A stretch of DNA of 64,000 bases from Plenodomus lindquistii (Eukaryota > Ascomycota > Dothideomycetes > Pleosporales > Leptosphaeriaceae). The stretch lies in assembly GCA_025504975.1 (NCBI GenBank), contig JANUWI010000005.1, positions 1,736,001-1,800,000 of the forward strand, given 5' to 3'. Position numbers and translations under genes: made by a program. Shown here piece after piece: positions 11,148-23,339 of the stretch (positions are counted from its first letter, which is position 1; every line of letters begins with the position of its first letter). The notes under the pieces are model-generated. The model ran no database searches. It worked only from the letters and a program-made list of their open reading frames with translations, and was not told where the DNA came from.

Positions 11148-12891
11148 TCATCCTTTGCTGGCGATTCCGGCCATTCGACCCGAGGGGCCCTTACCCTTAG
11201 ATCTGCCAGACTTGTTCCCAGGACCGGTCTGACTCCCCCAAACCATGCCGCCGGACCCACCGGGTGTGAATTGAGAACCGCTCTCGTCCGACTTGAAGCC
11301 ATCGCCATCGTTCAGTACTGTACTCCACAGGGATCCAATGGCCGCCGTCCACTCCTTCATTGCAAGCACCCGATCCATGTCTGTGCTACTTTCGATCTCC
11401 ACCGTCCCGTGCTGCTGGTTGATCTTGCCGCGTAACCGCTTGTCAACAATCAGAAACCCTACAATTTCCTGGACCTCGGGAAGGGAGATCTTGAGTTGTT
11501 TCGAGATGAACGCCAGCGTGAACCGGGTGTAGGGTGCAACTAGCTTGACAACCGCCTTGGTGCGCACGTTCCGCGTAACTTCATCGATGTTCTCGGCGAT
11601 GAAGGGATCTTGGAGTAGATCTCGATTGTTCTGCAGGATCTTCTCGTATTCGTGGATATCTTCCCGCTGGTAGGCGTTAACTAGATCAGTCATGGTCGAG
11701 ATGCGGGGATCGTTCTGGTAGGGCTTGGTCTCCTGCGAGTCAAAGGGATTGATGTCTGAACCTGACAACATAGTCGCAAGCACTAGATATTTGAGCACCT
11801 GGATACGCTGGAGCGATCCAGCCTCATCATAATTTTTGAAGCTCTCGAAGAAATCGCTCTGCGCACCCTTCCAGTTTTCTGCGACAGATTAGCACCAATC
11901 GGAGGTATCGGCAAAGGGGGGCGCTTGCCTTCACTCATGTGCATCTTGCCTCCACATTCTCGGATGATACCCATAATCTTGGGATGTGGAACCGCAGATT
12001 TGACCTTGAGAGCGCGCTGGTACAATGCCTGTCATAGCGTCAGACGCATGCAGATGCAGTCAGATCGGGCAGAGCCTCACCTTTAGACGCTTATTGTTCC
12101 GGGTCTCGGCGTACATGAGAATCTCGAGCGAGTAGACCTCCAATGAGTATGTGCCTTTGCTCGGGTCATCTGTTCCATCATCCTTCTGGCAAGCTTTGTG
12201 CAACTCGCGCAGTTTCTCCGTTAGCTGGCGGTAATCCTTCCTGTCCAGCCACAGCCTTGCAAGCTTGATGTTGGTTTTCAGCCATAGCCGCTCGTTGTTG
12301 GTGCTCTGGAAGATATCCAGGGTCAAGGCGTAGAATTTCTCCATACAGCGATATGCATCCGCATCTTCTGCGGCCTTTTCTATAAAGTCGAGCATGTTGT
12401 TGATGGACTTTTCCGAGTAGTTGCGCGTGACAGCAGACTTGACGTAGGTGAGCAATTCCTTGTAGTGGTCTACAGCCTATCATTGTGTTAGCACTGGCCT
12501 CATGTGTTGCCTGCGACAGCACACACCTGATCGTAGCGCGCGAGCTTGAACTCCAGCTTGATCGCCTGCTTGAGGCCCTTGAAACCCCTACAAACAGGTC
12601 AGCGCCTATTGCATCCTTGAGACAGGACGAGCTCATACCAATCCGACTTTTCCTCTTCCAGTGCAGGCACACCAAGGAACTCGTCTATGGCGGCCTCGGG
12701 ATCATCGGCCTTCAGTTGCTTCGCATTATAGTACTTGTTTTCGATGTCAACGTCGCCGCTCTGCTCATCGTCGTCATCCTCGTACTCAAAGTCGTATCTT
12801 GTGCATGTTAGTTGATCTATTGCACGATCCACTGGTAGACGCCTTACTCCTCGTCACCAGAATCTTGCATGAAATCATCATCGTCGGACAT
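11148..12891 (-). CDS. csnB: COP9 signalosome subunit 2 (PCI protein)
   Basis: Six exons: 12891-12848, 12797-12639, 12587-12527, 12476-12081, 12028-11929 and 11878-11148; 496 residues, normal for fungal CSN2. The N-terminus (MSDDDDFMQDSGDEEYDFEY) and the helical repeats with KSAVTRNYSEKSINNMLDFI are typical. The C-terminal PCI region contains LKYLVLATMLSGSDINPFDS and YTRFTLAFISKQL, followed by a Gly-rich tail. CSN2 is a scaffold subunit of the complex that removes NEDD8 from cullins. The fifth intron (11928-11879) has a GC donor (GAAG/GCAAGC). The alternative GT donor four codon positions earlier would delete two residues from KMHMSEENWKGAQSDFF, whereas the GC-AG reading matches the spacing I recall for human CSN2. 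The divergent neighbour is RHO3. Confidence 0.95.
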
Positions 12892-14107
12892 GATTACGAT
12901 GTTCTGAGTGACGTGATGTCTTGGACCGGCAGTGCAGCAGTTCTGGGGTACCTGAGGGGATGTGGATGAGCTGTAGATGTATTGCCAGGAGAATTGAGCT
13001 CAGTAGGCCGGCTGGTTGAAGCTCTGATAGAGGAGTTGTTTGCCCGCGCAGCTTGGACGCGGTCTGCGGTGGTGCCTGCGGCGAAGCCCCGCCAGCGCGG
13101 GGGTAGGCGCGCTAGGCCGCCTTGGTCCGACATGCACTGCACCTCGAGGTAGGAGCAACTTCCCCCCTCGCTACTCTACTCTACACTGGCCATCTGGCCA
13201 TGCTTGCAATGACTTGCATTTAGATTGCTTCCAACGAGGATCTCTGCAGAACTCAAGCCGCGTAACATGGCAGAATATACGACTGACTTGCTAGCCCGCA
13301 ACACCCACAGCAATTTTGCAACCTGATAGCACGACTACATGGCCCAATGCAGTTAAAGAGGATGATGTCTGTCAGCTGTTGAGGCAAGACAAGAGGAGAG
13401 GCATGTGTGCGGATGCCACACTTATTGTTTGCCTAGACATGCCAGTCATGATGATTGCTGCATGTACTTTAATCGTTCGCATCGCTGTTGGCCGGTCGGC
13501 CTTGTCCATTGGGCCGCGACCACGTCTAGAATACACTTGCAGTGTGCACTTCCCCGGATCTCGAACCGCTGGGCCATACGCCGTTCCCTGCCACCTGGGT
13601 CCATTCTCTCCACGGCCCCGTCTGGCTTGTCCGTCCAGCGCGCCCACTGTCCTTCTCTCACACCCTTTTACTTTATTAATCATTGATTTAGCCTTTTGCA
13701 ACTACAAGTGTAGACAGCAGTAGCGTCGCCGTGTCTCGTGGCCGACATCTGCATCTGCATTGCGCTACGCCCCCGATTCCCGATTGTGGTGGAGCTTGTT
13801 GAGGGCGAGCGGCTCTAGTGCTCGAACAGGCCTAACGTCGCGCGCTGGTCTTGAATCTCCATCACCGCTGCTGCACCTCCAGCCAGCCCAGTCTCTGGAC
13901 CGCCTTCGGCTCGACGACGCTTCCAAACTGCCCATCTGGCCCCGAGTCTGCCGTGCGACTTTGCGCCTCTCTTGCACCTTCCCCGCCCTCGCCCTGCTCA
14001 CCACCATTCGCACCATCCCGTTACACCAACGCGCGCGCGCCCCCCCATCCATCGCTTGAGCCGAAGATACACCTGCTCCGCCAGCCCTCCCTTTGCCAAT
14101 CTTCAAG
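12892..14107. other. 1.2-kb divergent promoter region, csnB / RHO3
   Basis: Both flanking genes read outward. It contains a short CTACT run near 13170 and a TGGCCATCTGGCCA palindrome near 13188-13201. Just upstream of RHO3 it becomes strongly C-rich, as expected of a fungal leader. No gene seen. Confidence 0.6.
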
Positions 14108-15135
14108 ATGCCAATGTGCGGCGGTTCCAACTCCGTGCAGCGCAAGCTAGTGCTCCTGTATGTCTGCGGTTGACAGCGCGCTCCCTGCATCTTGTCGAAC
14201 CAGCGACGATGCGACACGACGAGGCTAACGACCATCTTACAGTGGCGATGGCGCATGCGGCAAGACTTCGCTACTTAATGTGTTTACACGAGGGTATGCA
14301 TGTCCCGATCCAACCAGCAACATCTGGTCAACGCGAAAATCTCAACGGCCTCGCTGACATCACTGCAGTTATTTCCCAACCGTATAGTAAGTCATCCGCG
14401 TATCCCTAATTGCGCTCCAGGCTGATGTGAGACCGTCACAGTGAGCCAACAGTCTTTGGTCAGTTCCTACGCTTCGCATTGTAGGAGCCTCTACTGACAA
14501 TACCATTCAGAAAACTACGTACATGGTCAGTTGCGCCTGACCGTCCCGTCCATTGACCACCTCGTTAACACGATTTGTAGACATTTACATCGACAACACG
14601 CACGTAGAACTCAGTCTGTGGGACACTGCCGGACAAGAGGAATTCGACCGACTACGATCCCTCAGCTACGATGATACGCACGCCATCATGCTCTGCTTCT
14701 CGGTACGCCCATCCATGACTTGCACCAACAAGTTGCAATTGACACGCTACAGGTCGACTCGCCAGACTCGCTCGAGAATGTAGAAACAAAATGGGTCGGC
14801 GAGATTGCAGAGAACTGCCCTGGCGTTAAACTCGTCCTGGTCGCCCTCAAGTGTGACTTACGAAAACGGGAAGACGACGATGCCGAAGACGGCCAACCCG
14901 CCAAGCCATGTATCGACTACGAGGAGGGACTCAAGATGGCAGAGAAGATTAAGGCGTTGCGGTACCTTGGTATGCCATACCTTTGCTGCACTTCACGGGA
15001 TGCTTATTAACGCAATATACAGAGTGCTCCGCCATGAAGAACCGAGGAGTTAATGAGGCCTTCACCGAGGCTGCCCGTGTCGCCCTGCAAGTCAAGTCCG
15101 GCAAAGACCAAACCGGAGGTTGCATTGTCCTTTGA
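14108..15135 (+). CDS. RHO3: Rho-family small GTPase Rho3
   Basis: Eight exons: 14108-14157, 14243-14293, 14369-14386, 14442-14458, 14511-14525, 14581-14702, 14753-14969 and 15023-15135; 200 residues. The spliced product has the P loop GDGACGKT (18-25), the effector loop YFPTVYEPTVFENY, WDTAGQE, LVALKCDLR and ECSAMKNRGVNEAF. It ends in the CAAX box CIVL, predicted to be geranylgeranylated. MPMCGGSNSVQRKLVLLG at the start is typical of fungal Rho3, which directs polarised secretion through formins and the exocyst. Exons 3-5 are only 18, 17 and 15 nt long, and each is required to build the invariant switch I sequence. All introns are 50-85 nt with standard ends. Confidence 0.95.
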
Positions 15136-15735
15136 GCCCATTGCCCTGCCTTGCCCTACATAGCCCTTCGCGAACATATTTTGCCCTTTCCATTCTTATC
15201 ACGCCATCATCGACATACCCGAGCATCAAACACCTCTCCTTGCTTCTCCCAGCACGCAATCACCATCAACCAACTCTTCACATCCATCCATCCATCCTTC
15301 CTACCCTTCGTCATTGTTGGCTGATCTTGAATTTCTTGTAGTTGCGCAGACAAAAGCGCTTCGCCTCTTGCAATCCATCAAGCTATACATATCGTGGGAG
15401 ATGCTCAACTTCCGTTACGTCAGACACAACGCAACCGAAAAGATGTGGGGCCTCGCGGACAAGATGCTCGTCTCGCTCATTGTTCAACAGGAAGACGCTT
15501 CATATTTCTTTTTTCACTGGCGCCTGGCGTTGATGTAGATACTCAACGGCCTTGCTTGACCTTTTTCAACTCTAGGTATTTTATTGTAAATATTCGCGTC
15601 GGCTTTGGCTGTTCATTTTTACCTCTTGGACATAGATGGGCTCGTTATTGGATATCCGCGTCTCAGAGAGTCGTTGAAAACCTGGGGCTTCTGAACTTCT
15701 TCTCAATGCACAAATACTTCAAGTACTATCTTCAT
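15136..15735. other. intergenic between convergent RHO3 and aldolase genes
   Basis: Holds the two 3' ends. Pyrimidine-rich just after RHO3, AT-rich near the aldolase stop. No gene seen. Confidence 0.6.
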
Positions 15736-17077
15736 CTAGTATGAACTATCATCCGTATACATTCTCGTCACCCCGCACGGCCGATCCCCGTCATTGACCT
15801 CACCTCCCGCGCCCGTCGTCCTCTCCTCGCCCACCTTCTTCCTCGCCTCCTGCATGATCCACAACCCACTACTCGTCCCCAACCTCGTCGCTCCACTCTC
15901 CAGCATCTTGATGGCCGTATCCAGATCCCTGACTCCACCACTGGCTTTGACCTGCATCTTCCTGCTCCCAACACCCTGCTTCGCCAGATACTCCGCCGCA
16001 CCCACCATCAACTGGACATGCGGGATCGTTGCGCCATGCCCATTGAAGCCGGTGGACGTCTTAATAAAGTCAAAGGACGCGGCGGCAGCAAGATGGCTGG
16101 CAGCGAGAATCTGCGCGTCAGAGAGCTGACTGGTTTCAAGAATGAGCTTCAGGGTCACGGGGCTGGGGCAGAGTGATCGGATCGAGGCGAGTTCGCGGTA
16201 GATGAGTGAGTAGTCTGGGATATCACTACGTTGCAGCGAAGACGTCGACGTAGCATTCTTGAGCGTGTTGGCGGCAGTGATGCTGTCGATTGCCGAATCT
16301 CGCGCCGTAAGTGCATTGACGTTTTCAGCGCTTGACTTAGGGCTGTTGTGTTTGGTGAGTAGGGCGTGGTTGAGCACGACGTCTAGTTCTGCGGCGCCGG
16401 CTTGGACGGCTGCACGGGCTTCTTTGAGTTTGTAGAGTGTGTCTTGAGTGCCTTCGTGGAAGCCGACGACGCAGGCTACGAGAACGTCGGAGCCTTTGAG
16501 ATTGGAGACGCAGCGTTGGACCCAGTTTAGACGGACGCAGACGGACTGGTGGCGCTGTCAGTTCCTCATGTGATTTCCAATTGAACGCATGGGATGGGGG
16601 GTACAATATGAGGACTGGATGAAGCACATGATCAGGCTCTTTCAAGATCAAGTCGCATCACGCCACCTGCCCAACTCGCAAATACAGAAACGAAGACGGT
16701 AGAGACGATGAACGTACCTTGAACTTCTCCGTCCTTGCCTCACTACACAACGCATCAATAGCCGTACTCGTCGCATCCAACTTCAACACGGTATGATCAA
16801 CCGTTTTGCTCAACTCCGTCAATGCCTCCTCTCCATTCCTCATCCGCGGCCCAGGATACACCTTTGCCGCCCTCTCCCCACTCTCCACTTCATTCAGCAC
16901 ATGTTTCACCGTCTCTTTAATCTGCGCATCCCACTCTGCATTCGTATACCGGTCTGTCATGACTTCTACCGGGCCTAGCGAAGCGTCGAGATCCGGGTTT
17001 GCGGCGAGGAAACCGCGAATGAGGACTTCAGATTCGGTGAGGGGGATGGGGTGGGGAGCGTCTGATGGTGTTGCCAT
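15736..17077 (-). CDS. deoxyribose-phosphate aldolase (DeoC family)
   Basis: Two exons, 17077-16718 and 16545-15736, phase 0, 389 residues; the 172-nt intron is long for this window. DeoC cleaves 2-deoxyribose 5-phosphate to glyceraldehyde 3-phosphate and acetaldehyde through a Schiff base. The Schiff-base lysine lies in FIKTSTGF (Lys282), and the partner lysine of the proton relay in VKASGGVR (Lys320). LSKTVDHTVLKLDAT and the strand SVCVRLNWV, joined across the intron, fit the barrel. Compared with bacterial enzymes of about 220-260 residues, it has an N-terminal extension of about 85 residues. It also has an insertion at about 184-229, rich in Ser, Thr, Asn and Ala, after the VVLNHALL strand. 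Confidence 0.92.
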
Positions 17078-18059
17078 GATTACGAAATGCTGCTGAGTCG
17101 CGCGCTGCGCTGCTGCGGGAGCTAAGATTGTTTACTTTTGACCGATTTGAGCCGCGGCTGACGGTTGCTGGGCAAGGAAGGATTATGGCGATGACGTCGC
17201 GTGATATATGGCTGGCTGGCTGGATTGGGAGGCGTCTGTTGGTGCGATTGGGGTCAGGGGGAAATGGTCCAGTCCAGATTTATATTCAAGAATCGTTCAA
17301 GACAGATGCAGGGTATACGATGTTATAGCTTGAGGTTTGGTTGTCGGAGATCGGCTAAAATGCGCTTTCGGTCTGTCATGTGGTGAGGAAGGTGCGACCA
17401 ACGGGGTCTAGGGTCTCGACCACGATCCACTTCGCGGGGAGAAATTTGGGGCCAAGCCTGAGATCTTGCTGTCCTGCTGTTCTGGGTAAGGGTAGAAACG
17501 GTTGATGGTAAAATGTTGGCCGCTCGCAAGTGGTCGTGACAGTACACGTAGTCAAGCCGAAGGGGACATAGGAAGACTTCCTACAAAGACACGGACTCAC
17601 CGTCCCAGATGCATCGAGAATCTGGGAGTGAACAAGACATATTAATGGTGGGGAAATTGGGCAATCACACAATGCACGAATGTCAGCAGGGAGACAATTT
17701 TGAGGAACTGACTATTTTGATTTACAAAGGACCGCTAGCATGCGCAGGTATCCTCGATTGCAAACCGGTCCTCACCTCGGACGACTGATCCTGAGGCTCG
17801 AAGATGCCATCTCGCCTCCCACATGCATGTACATATCGAAGGACATGCCGAACAAAAGGAAATAGATTCGAGGAAAGGGTGGTCCATCAGCGCTAGATAT
17901 CCGGAACTCCCGTTTTTGACTTTTGCATTGACTCGAGTCGAAAGATCCCTCTTCTATCCTGCGGTCGAGTCGATCGGCGCCAATGAGATCTACATCCCTA
18001 AACCATGCTTGTCGTCATCATAACCCATCAAACCCCCCGCTGTCGTAGCCGCGAAACGT
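17078..18059. other. intergenic, upstream of aldolase and downstream of eS27
   Basis: About 1 kb with only short, domain-free open frames. The first 100 bases are the aldolase promoter side. Confidence 0.55.
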
Positions 18060-18594
<535 letters not shown>

Positions 18595-19435
18595 ATTGAC
18601 GGCTTAGGAAAGAGTCGAGTTTTCTTCGGTGTTGATGGTTGCTTGAAGTCGATGGAATTGGCGCGAGAGTCGTGAACGCTGGACGGCTTGCAAAGTGAGA
18701 GGGGGTGAGGCGTTCGAAAACCCTCAGTGGGCGATGGACCAAGCCAAGGCGCTAGGCCTTCGCTAATTGCCTTCGCGCTCCTCACCGACATCACCAACTC
18801 TCCACCAGCCGTGGATGGAGTCACGAGAGCTTTCATCCTGCACTACCGTCAAATCGAGTCACTGCACGATACAGCTACTCTAGCTGTCCGGACTGTGGCG
18901 CATCGTGTTGCGCTTGAAGCTACTATAAAGTAGACCGGAATGACCTGCGCAACTGCGCAACAATAGCGATAACATATTGTCATGCATCGCATCGCATCAG
19001 TGGAGGATGATACACGATGAAGATTTCTTGGTTCACAGCTCGAAAGCACTGCCAATTTCATGACAGACAGACGTGCATCGCTCATGTGCAGGACTATCTT
19101 CATGTCAAGACCGTCCGTCTACCACACACGGCCAATTGCAGCATCCCAGGCACCAGCTCACTGTGACTGGTCAGAAGTCGATCCGATCAGCTGCGAGGCA
19201 AGACCATCAATCGCCTATAATTGCAATTCGAGTTGCAACGTCGCCAAGTGCAACGTACAAGCCTGGCCGAAAAGTGCGAGGTATTGCCAAATTCGCATTG
19301 TAGCTCTCTGGCTTCCAGAGTCTAGTCACCCCACTTAGTTTGGGTACCCTTCATACATAACATTGACGTTGACGCAACTCGATACTGTGATTTTACGTAC
19401 GAATTTAATTCCTCCACAACTGAACTTACACAGAG
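18595..19435. other. divergent promoter region, RPS27 / acetyltransferase
   Basis: 840 bases without a supported gene. The eS27 leader side is rich in CGACTC/CTTC motifs on the minus strand. Confidence 0.55.
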
Positions 19436-20360
19436 ATGGCCGCAACGACAAAGAATAAGCTGGAGTTGGAAAAGGCACGAAAGCTGAACCATGTGCCTTG
19501 GTGCGAGGAGTATGGTTAGTAGACAGCCACCTGACAAACCGGGGAAATGTTACTGACATATTCTGCAATGTTTAGAGAAGATGATTTCTGGCATGCTGTA
19601 AGTAAATCAAATATTCAGGGAAGACTAGGTCAACCCCCAGCCACATATAATAGAGCTCGTCGGACCTCACCGTCCTGGAAAAAAGACTATGACAGTGCTA
19701 GAACAAACACTTGCAATCCACCCAAACAACCATCTGACAGCCCTTCACAGCTACAACGCCTTCTCCCCCGACCTAAATGGCGCCCGCTACCGTGCCCGCG
19801 CCTTCGCCCACACCTACAACACCACTTTCCCAACCCTCCCCTCCGCAACAAGCGCTTCTCCTCCAGATTATTCCGCAGCCTTCGACCACGTTTCCAGCAC
19901 ACGCCTCGCCGCCCTCAAAACCATAATCGGCCACATCGCCGACTCGGAAACCATCATCGAACCCCCCTTCAACATCGACTACGGCTGCAATATTTCCCTC
20001 GGCAAACGTTTCTACGCAAACTTCAACCTCACGATTCTAGACTGCAGTCTCGTGACCATTGGCGACCGTTGCATGTTCGGCCCTAATGTGAGTATCTTTG
20101 CGGCGACGCATGAGGTGGAGGTGCAAAGCCGTAGGGATAATGTCGAGTATGGGAGGCCGGTTACGATTGGAGACGATTGTTGGATTGGTGGGAATGTGGT
20201 GATTTTGCCGGGAGTTACGATTGGAAGGGGGTGTACGGTTGGTGCGATGAGTGTGGTGAGTAGGGATATACCTGACTTTAGTGTTGCGATGGGACAGCCG
20301 GCCAAGGTGGTGAAGAAGGTTAAGGAGGTACCGTTGGATGTTGAGGAGTCTGTCAGCTAA
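19436..20360 (+). CDS. maltose/galactoside-type hexapeptide O-acetyltransferase
   Basis: Three exons: 19436-19514, 19576-19597 (22 nt) and 19751-20360; 236 residues. The Mac domain is assembled across the introns: KLNHVPWCEEYEKMISGML is followed by YNAFSPDLNGARYRARAFA. Left-handed beta-helix repeats follow (IEPPFNIDYGCNISLGKRFY, then VTIGDRCMFGPNVSI). The acceptor site region ATHEVEVQSRR contains the catalytic His of the family. Members acetylate sugars with acetyl-CoA; the substrate cannot be read here. The second intron (153 nt) contains an in-frame ATG at 19689 that could be mistaken for a start, but the Mac domain is only complete with the spliced form. Codon endings switch from A/C to G/T near 20090. 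Confidence 0.9.
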
Positions 20361-20865
20361 GGAAGATGTTGGCTGCTTCATGTTTTGAGATAGTCCCCTC
20401 ATACTCAAGACTTCTGTGACCCACATATTCTACAAGGGCTCTACTTTATGTGCTGGAGTGACGCTTGAACTTTGAATAAGGCAAAACGTCCAAGACTAGT
20501 GCAATGCTGCTGCTAGCTTCTAAGGCCAATGAGGACTAAAACAGTCTGGGCCAGCAAGGAAAATATACTATGGGCAAAAATGAGATCGATGATCTGCGAG
20601 TAAGTTGCGGGTCCGGAGCGGGTACGAGAACGTGGACTATGACATCGGCAAGCACAAGTCAGATCACATGGAACAGACTGCAGAGAGCGGATGATGGCAA
20701 TTGAAGATTTTGGGTAGACAGAAACTACATGAAATGTATGTAGATCGTCCACCAGCCGTAACCCGGCAGGATATCCCTAATTTGAAGACAGAGTCAATGC
20801 TTGAAAGCTCCATCCCGTCATGCCCAACGCCGATCATCCATGAATCATTCCTTTTGGGGCATAAT
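20361..20865. other. intergenic between convergent acetyltransferase and uS4 genes
   Basis: 3' regions of both genes. No gene seen. Confidence 0.6.
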
Positions 20866-21663
20866 CTACTCCTCGTCCTCCTCGGCGGCATCGTCGTCAC
20901 CACCCTTCTCGGCGGCCTTGGCCTTCTTCCTCCTGACACGACCGGGGCGGCCGCCACCGAATGGCGAGGTCAAGGAGAAGTCGATGTGCTTCTGGGAGTC
21001 GAGGCGGACCATGAAGGAGGGGACGTTGACGATCTGCTTTCCGACACTATTGTGATGTTAGTCGCAAATTCCCCGTACCGGATTTTGCAGTGCATACCGG
21101 ATGTGGCGCTGGCGGATGAGGACACGAGCGTGGTGGATGGACTTGGCAAGACCGAGCTTGTAGACGCAGGTCTGGAGACGGCGCTCCAAGAAATCCTCAA
21201 TCTTGAGAGCCAAGACGTAATCGAGCCTCATGCGGGACTCGTCAAGGACACCGACACGGACGAGACGGCGAATGAGCGCGTTACCCTCGAAAAGACGCTT
21301 GGGGTCCTTCTCGTCAAGAGTCAAGAGCGAACTGCAAAGGGTTGCGTTAGCGGTCGTGTGCCATGTCATGTCAAATGAGACTTTGCGCCTGTTCTCAATG
21401 AGCGCGCAATCGCAGAGAAGGTGCTTACCGGGCGGCACGACGGATCTTGGAGAGGGTCAACTGGACACGCCAGACCTCGCGCTTGTTGCGCAGACCATAC
21501 TCGCCAACGAGCTTGAGCTCGGTATCCCTACCAACATTAACCGGAGTTCCCAGACATAAGCAGAGCAAGCTCTGGCTCAGTGGCCGTGGGATACATACAG
21601 ACGAGCGGACTCGAAAGGACGACGGGGGACGCTGTACGTCTTGGAGTAGGAACGGGGCGCCAT
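20866..21663 (-). CDS. RPS9: 40S ribosomal protein uS4 (yeast S9)
   Basis: Four exons: 21663-21599, 21527-21429, 21331-21098 and 21046-20866; 192 residues. The sequence MAPRSYSKTYSVPRRPFESA, then LVGEYGLRNKREVWRVQLTL, LDEKDPKRLFEGNALIRRL and the S4 RNA-binding domain ending HARVLIRQRHIRVGKQIVNV are diagnostic. It binds 18S rRNA early in small-subunit assembly and contributes to decoding accuracy. It ends in an acidic tail (DDDAAEEDEE), as in other fungi. All introns are about 50-97 nt and use codon phase 2. It shares a 193-base promoter with eL21. Confidence 0.97.
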
Positions 21664-21856
21664 TGTGGTTGTCGATGGAGGGAGGAAAGAGAGTCGTTGG
21701 GCGGGTCGTGAAGTTCAAGCCAAATTGTCGGTGGGCGCAAGTGGCGCGCACGGGCCACCACCTCGCTTAGGGAATTCGCACCTTCCGACACAGCAGCAAA
21801 TTGAACATCACGACCGAACTTCACGACACGATCACCACCCCCAAACAACACACAAA
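21664..21856. promoter_or_regulatory. bidirectional promoter between RPS9 and RPL21
   Basis: 193 bases serve two head-to-head ribosomal genes. GTCGTGAAGTTC at 21705-21716 is the exact reverse complement of GAACTTCACGAC at 21816-21827, so each gene has the same 12-mer in its leader, in the sense direction. A near copy, GAACATCACGAC, sits at 21803-21814 immediately before the right arm. AAATTGAACAT at 21798-21808 recurs upstream of uS5 (about 32007-32017). The spacing and symmetry suggest a shared ribosomal-protein control element; the factor is unknown. Confidence 0.7.
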
Positions 21857-22472
21857 ATGGGTCACGCAGCCGGTCTCCGCGCGGGTACGCGCTATGCGTA
21901 TGTTGCGCCTTCCCTCGCGAAAAAAAATAGTTGGGCGAGTGTGACTGACGCCATGGCAGATTCTCGAGGGACTTCAAGAAGAAGGGAATGATCCCCCTCT
22001 CCACCTACCTCAAGACCTACAAGGTTGGTGATATCGTCGATGTCGTAGCCAACGGTACGAATTCCAGCTAGAGCCTCGATTGGGACGCCGCAGTCCGTGG
22101 TGGGCGCAGGACTAACACAGCCCAGGTGCCGTCCAGAAGGGTATGCCCTACAAGGTCTACCACGGCAAGACTGGTATCGTCTACAACGTCACCAAGTCCG
22201 CCGTCGGTGTCATCCTCCAGAAGCAGGTCGGCAACCGCTACATGGAGAAGCGCATCAACGTCCGCATCGAGCACGTCCGCCACTCCCGCTCGCGAGAGGA
22301 CTTCCTCAAGCGCGTCAAGGCCAACTTCGCCAAGCAACAAAAAGCAAAGGAGACTGGCGAGCCCCAGCAGCTCAAGCGCATCCCCGCCCAGCCCCGTGAC
22401 AAGAGGACCATCAGCCTGGCGGACAACAAGCCCGAGAACATCGTACCTGTAGCGTATGAGACAACGATCTAA
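21857..22472 (+). CDS. RPL21: 60S ribosomal protein eL21
   Basis: Three exons: 21857-21897, 21960-22054 and 22126-22472; 160 residues, the standard eL21 length. MGHAAGLRAGTRYA joins to FSRDFKKKGMIPLSTYLKTY, then VGDIVDVVANGAVQKGMPYK, HGKTGIVYNVTKSAVGVI and RINVRIEHVRHSRSREDFL. It is a structural protein of the large subunit near the central protuberance. The intron ends are regular and the codons almost uniformly C-ending, as in the other ribosomal genes here. Confidence 0.97.
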
Positions 22473-23339
22473 GCGAGAGCAAGGTGGTGTGATGTGCAAT
22501 GTCGCAAAATGGGATTCGGATGGTCAACGGCGTGGTTTCTCGGTCTCTTATTCTCTCTTCTGCACTTTCATAAGCATTGAAAGCGGCGATATCATGGTGC
22601 AGACATGTGGTGTGCCAACATGGCTATGAGTAACCCCTCACGCCAATAAACATCATAACCAATCCCAGTCCCAAGTCCAATTCCACGTGCCGTTTGAATG
22701 CGAGATATATGTGTGCTGACTGTAAAATCACGATTGATGGATTTATAGTCTAGTCTGGCTCAATGCCATGAGCAAAGGTTGTTCGAACCTGAGACCCGAC
22801 CACGGCGTCAACCAACGTTCTCAAACTTCCTATAGGTTGATCACCCCATATACTCAGAAACGACTCATCTCTTTGCCAATTTACGACCGAACCACAATCG
22901 CTCACCCGCAAACCCAGCCACCGAGGTCATCATGCTCGTTCGACCTAGATCACGTTCTTCTCAGAGCCTTACGTACAGTCGAGCCTTGGCCCGAACTCTC
23001 TGCCAACATTTGTTTCAATCGCGTACGTCGCTGCAATCTCTCCAATGAGTTCTCAAATCACCAATCATTGCTCCTAGTGTCGAGCAGGCATGTTCATTCG
23101 AATCGATATCGGCATCTCAACATGTGTGCCGCATGTACAACCTCTGGTGAGCCTTGCAAGGCAGAATTGCTCGGTGGTGGCGGTAGTGTTGATTGGAGCG
23201 CCTATTTGGATACACCGGTCGTCGTGTCGAACACAGCCTGATTGACATCAAGCAGGAACGCTGCTTTCACTTCTGCAATCCTCTTCAGGCACGGTACTAT
23301 CGCACGAATTTGACCTCTTCTGGAGCGCATCGTTTCAAC
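22473..23339. other. intergenic / leader of the large hypothetical gene
   Basis: Contains an ATG-initiated frame of 157 codons at 22768-23241 with no domain and no clear splice link to the next gene. I treat it as leader sequence, not as a gene. Confidence 0.5.

Noticed and set aside
19689..19750. In-frame ATG at 19689 as start of the acetyltransferase
   Set aside because: It lies inside intron 2. The Mac domain is complete only when 19597 is joined to 19751.
22778..22800. TTCGAAC-containing word as a possible tRNA B box
   Set aside because: No matching A box, acceptor stem or cloverleaf on either strand.
22768..23241. ATG-initiated 157-codon frame before the large hypothetical gene
   Set aside because: No domain, stops before the real start at 23340, and no splice pair links them. 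Probably leader sequence.
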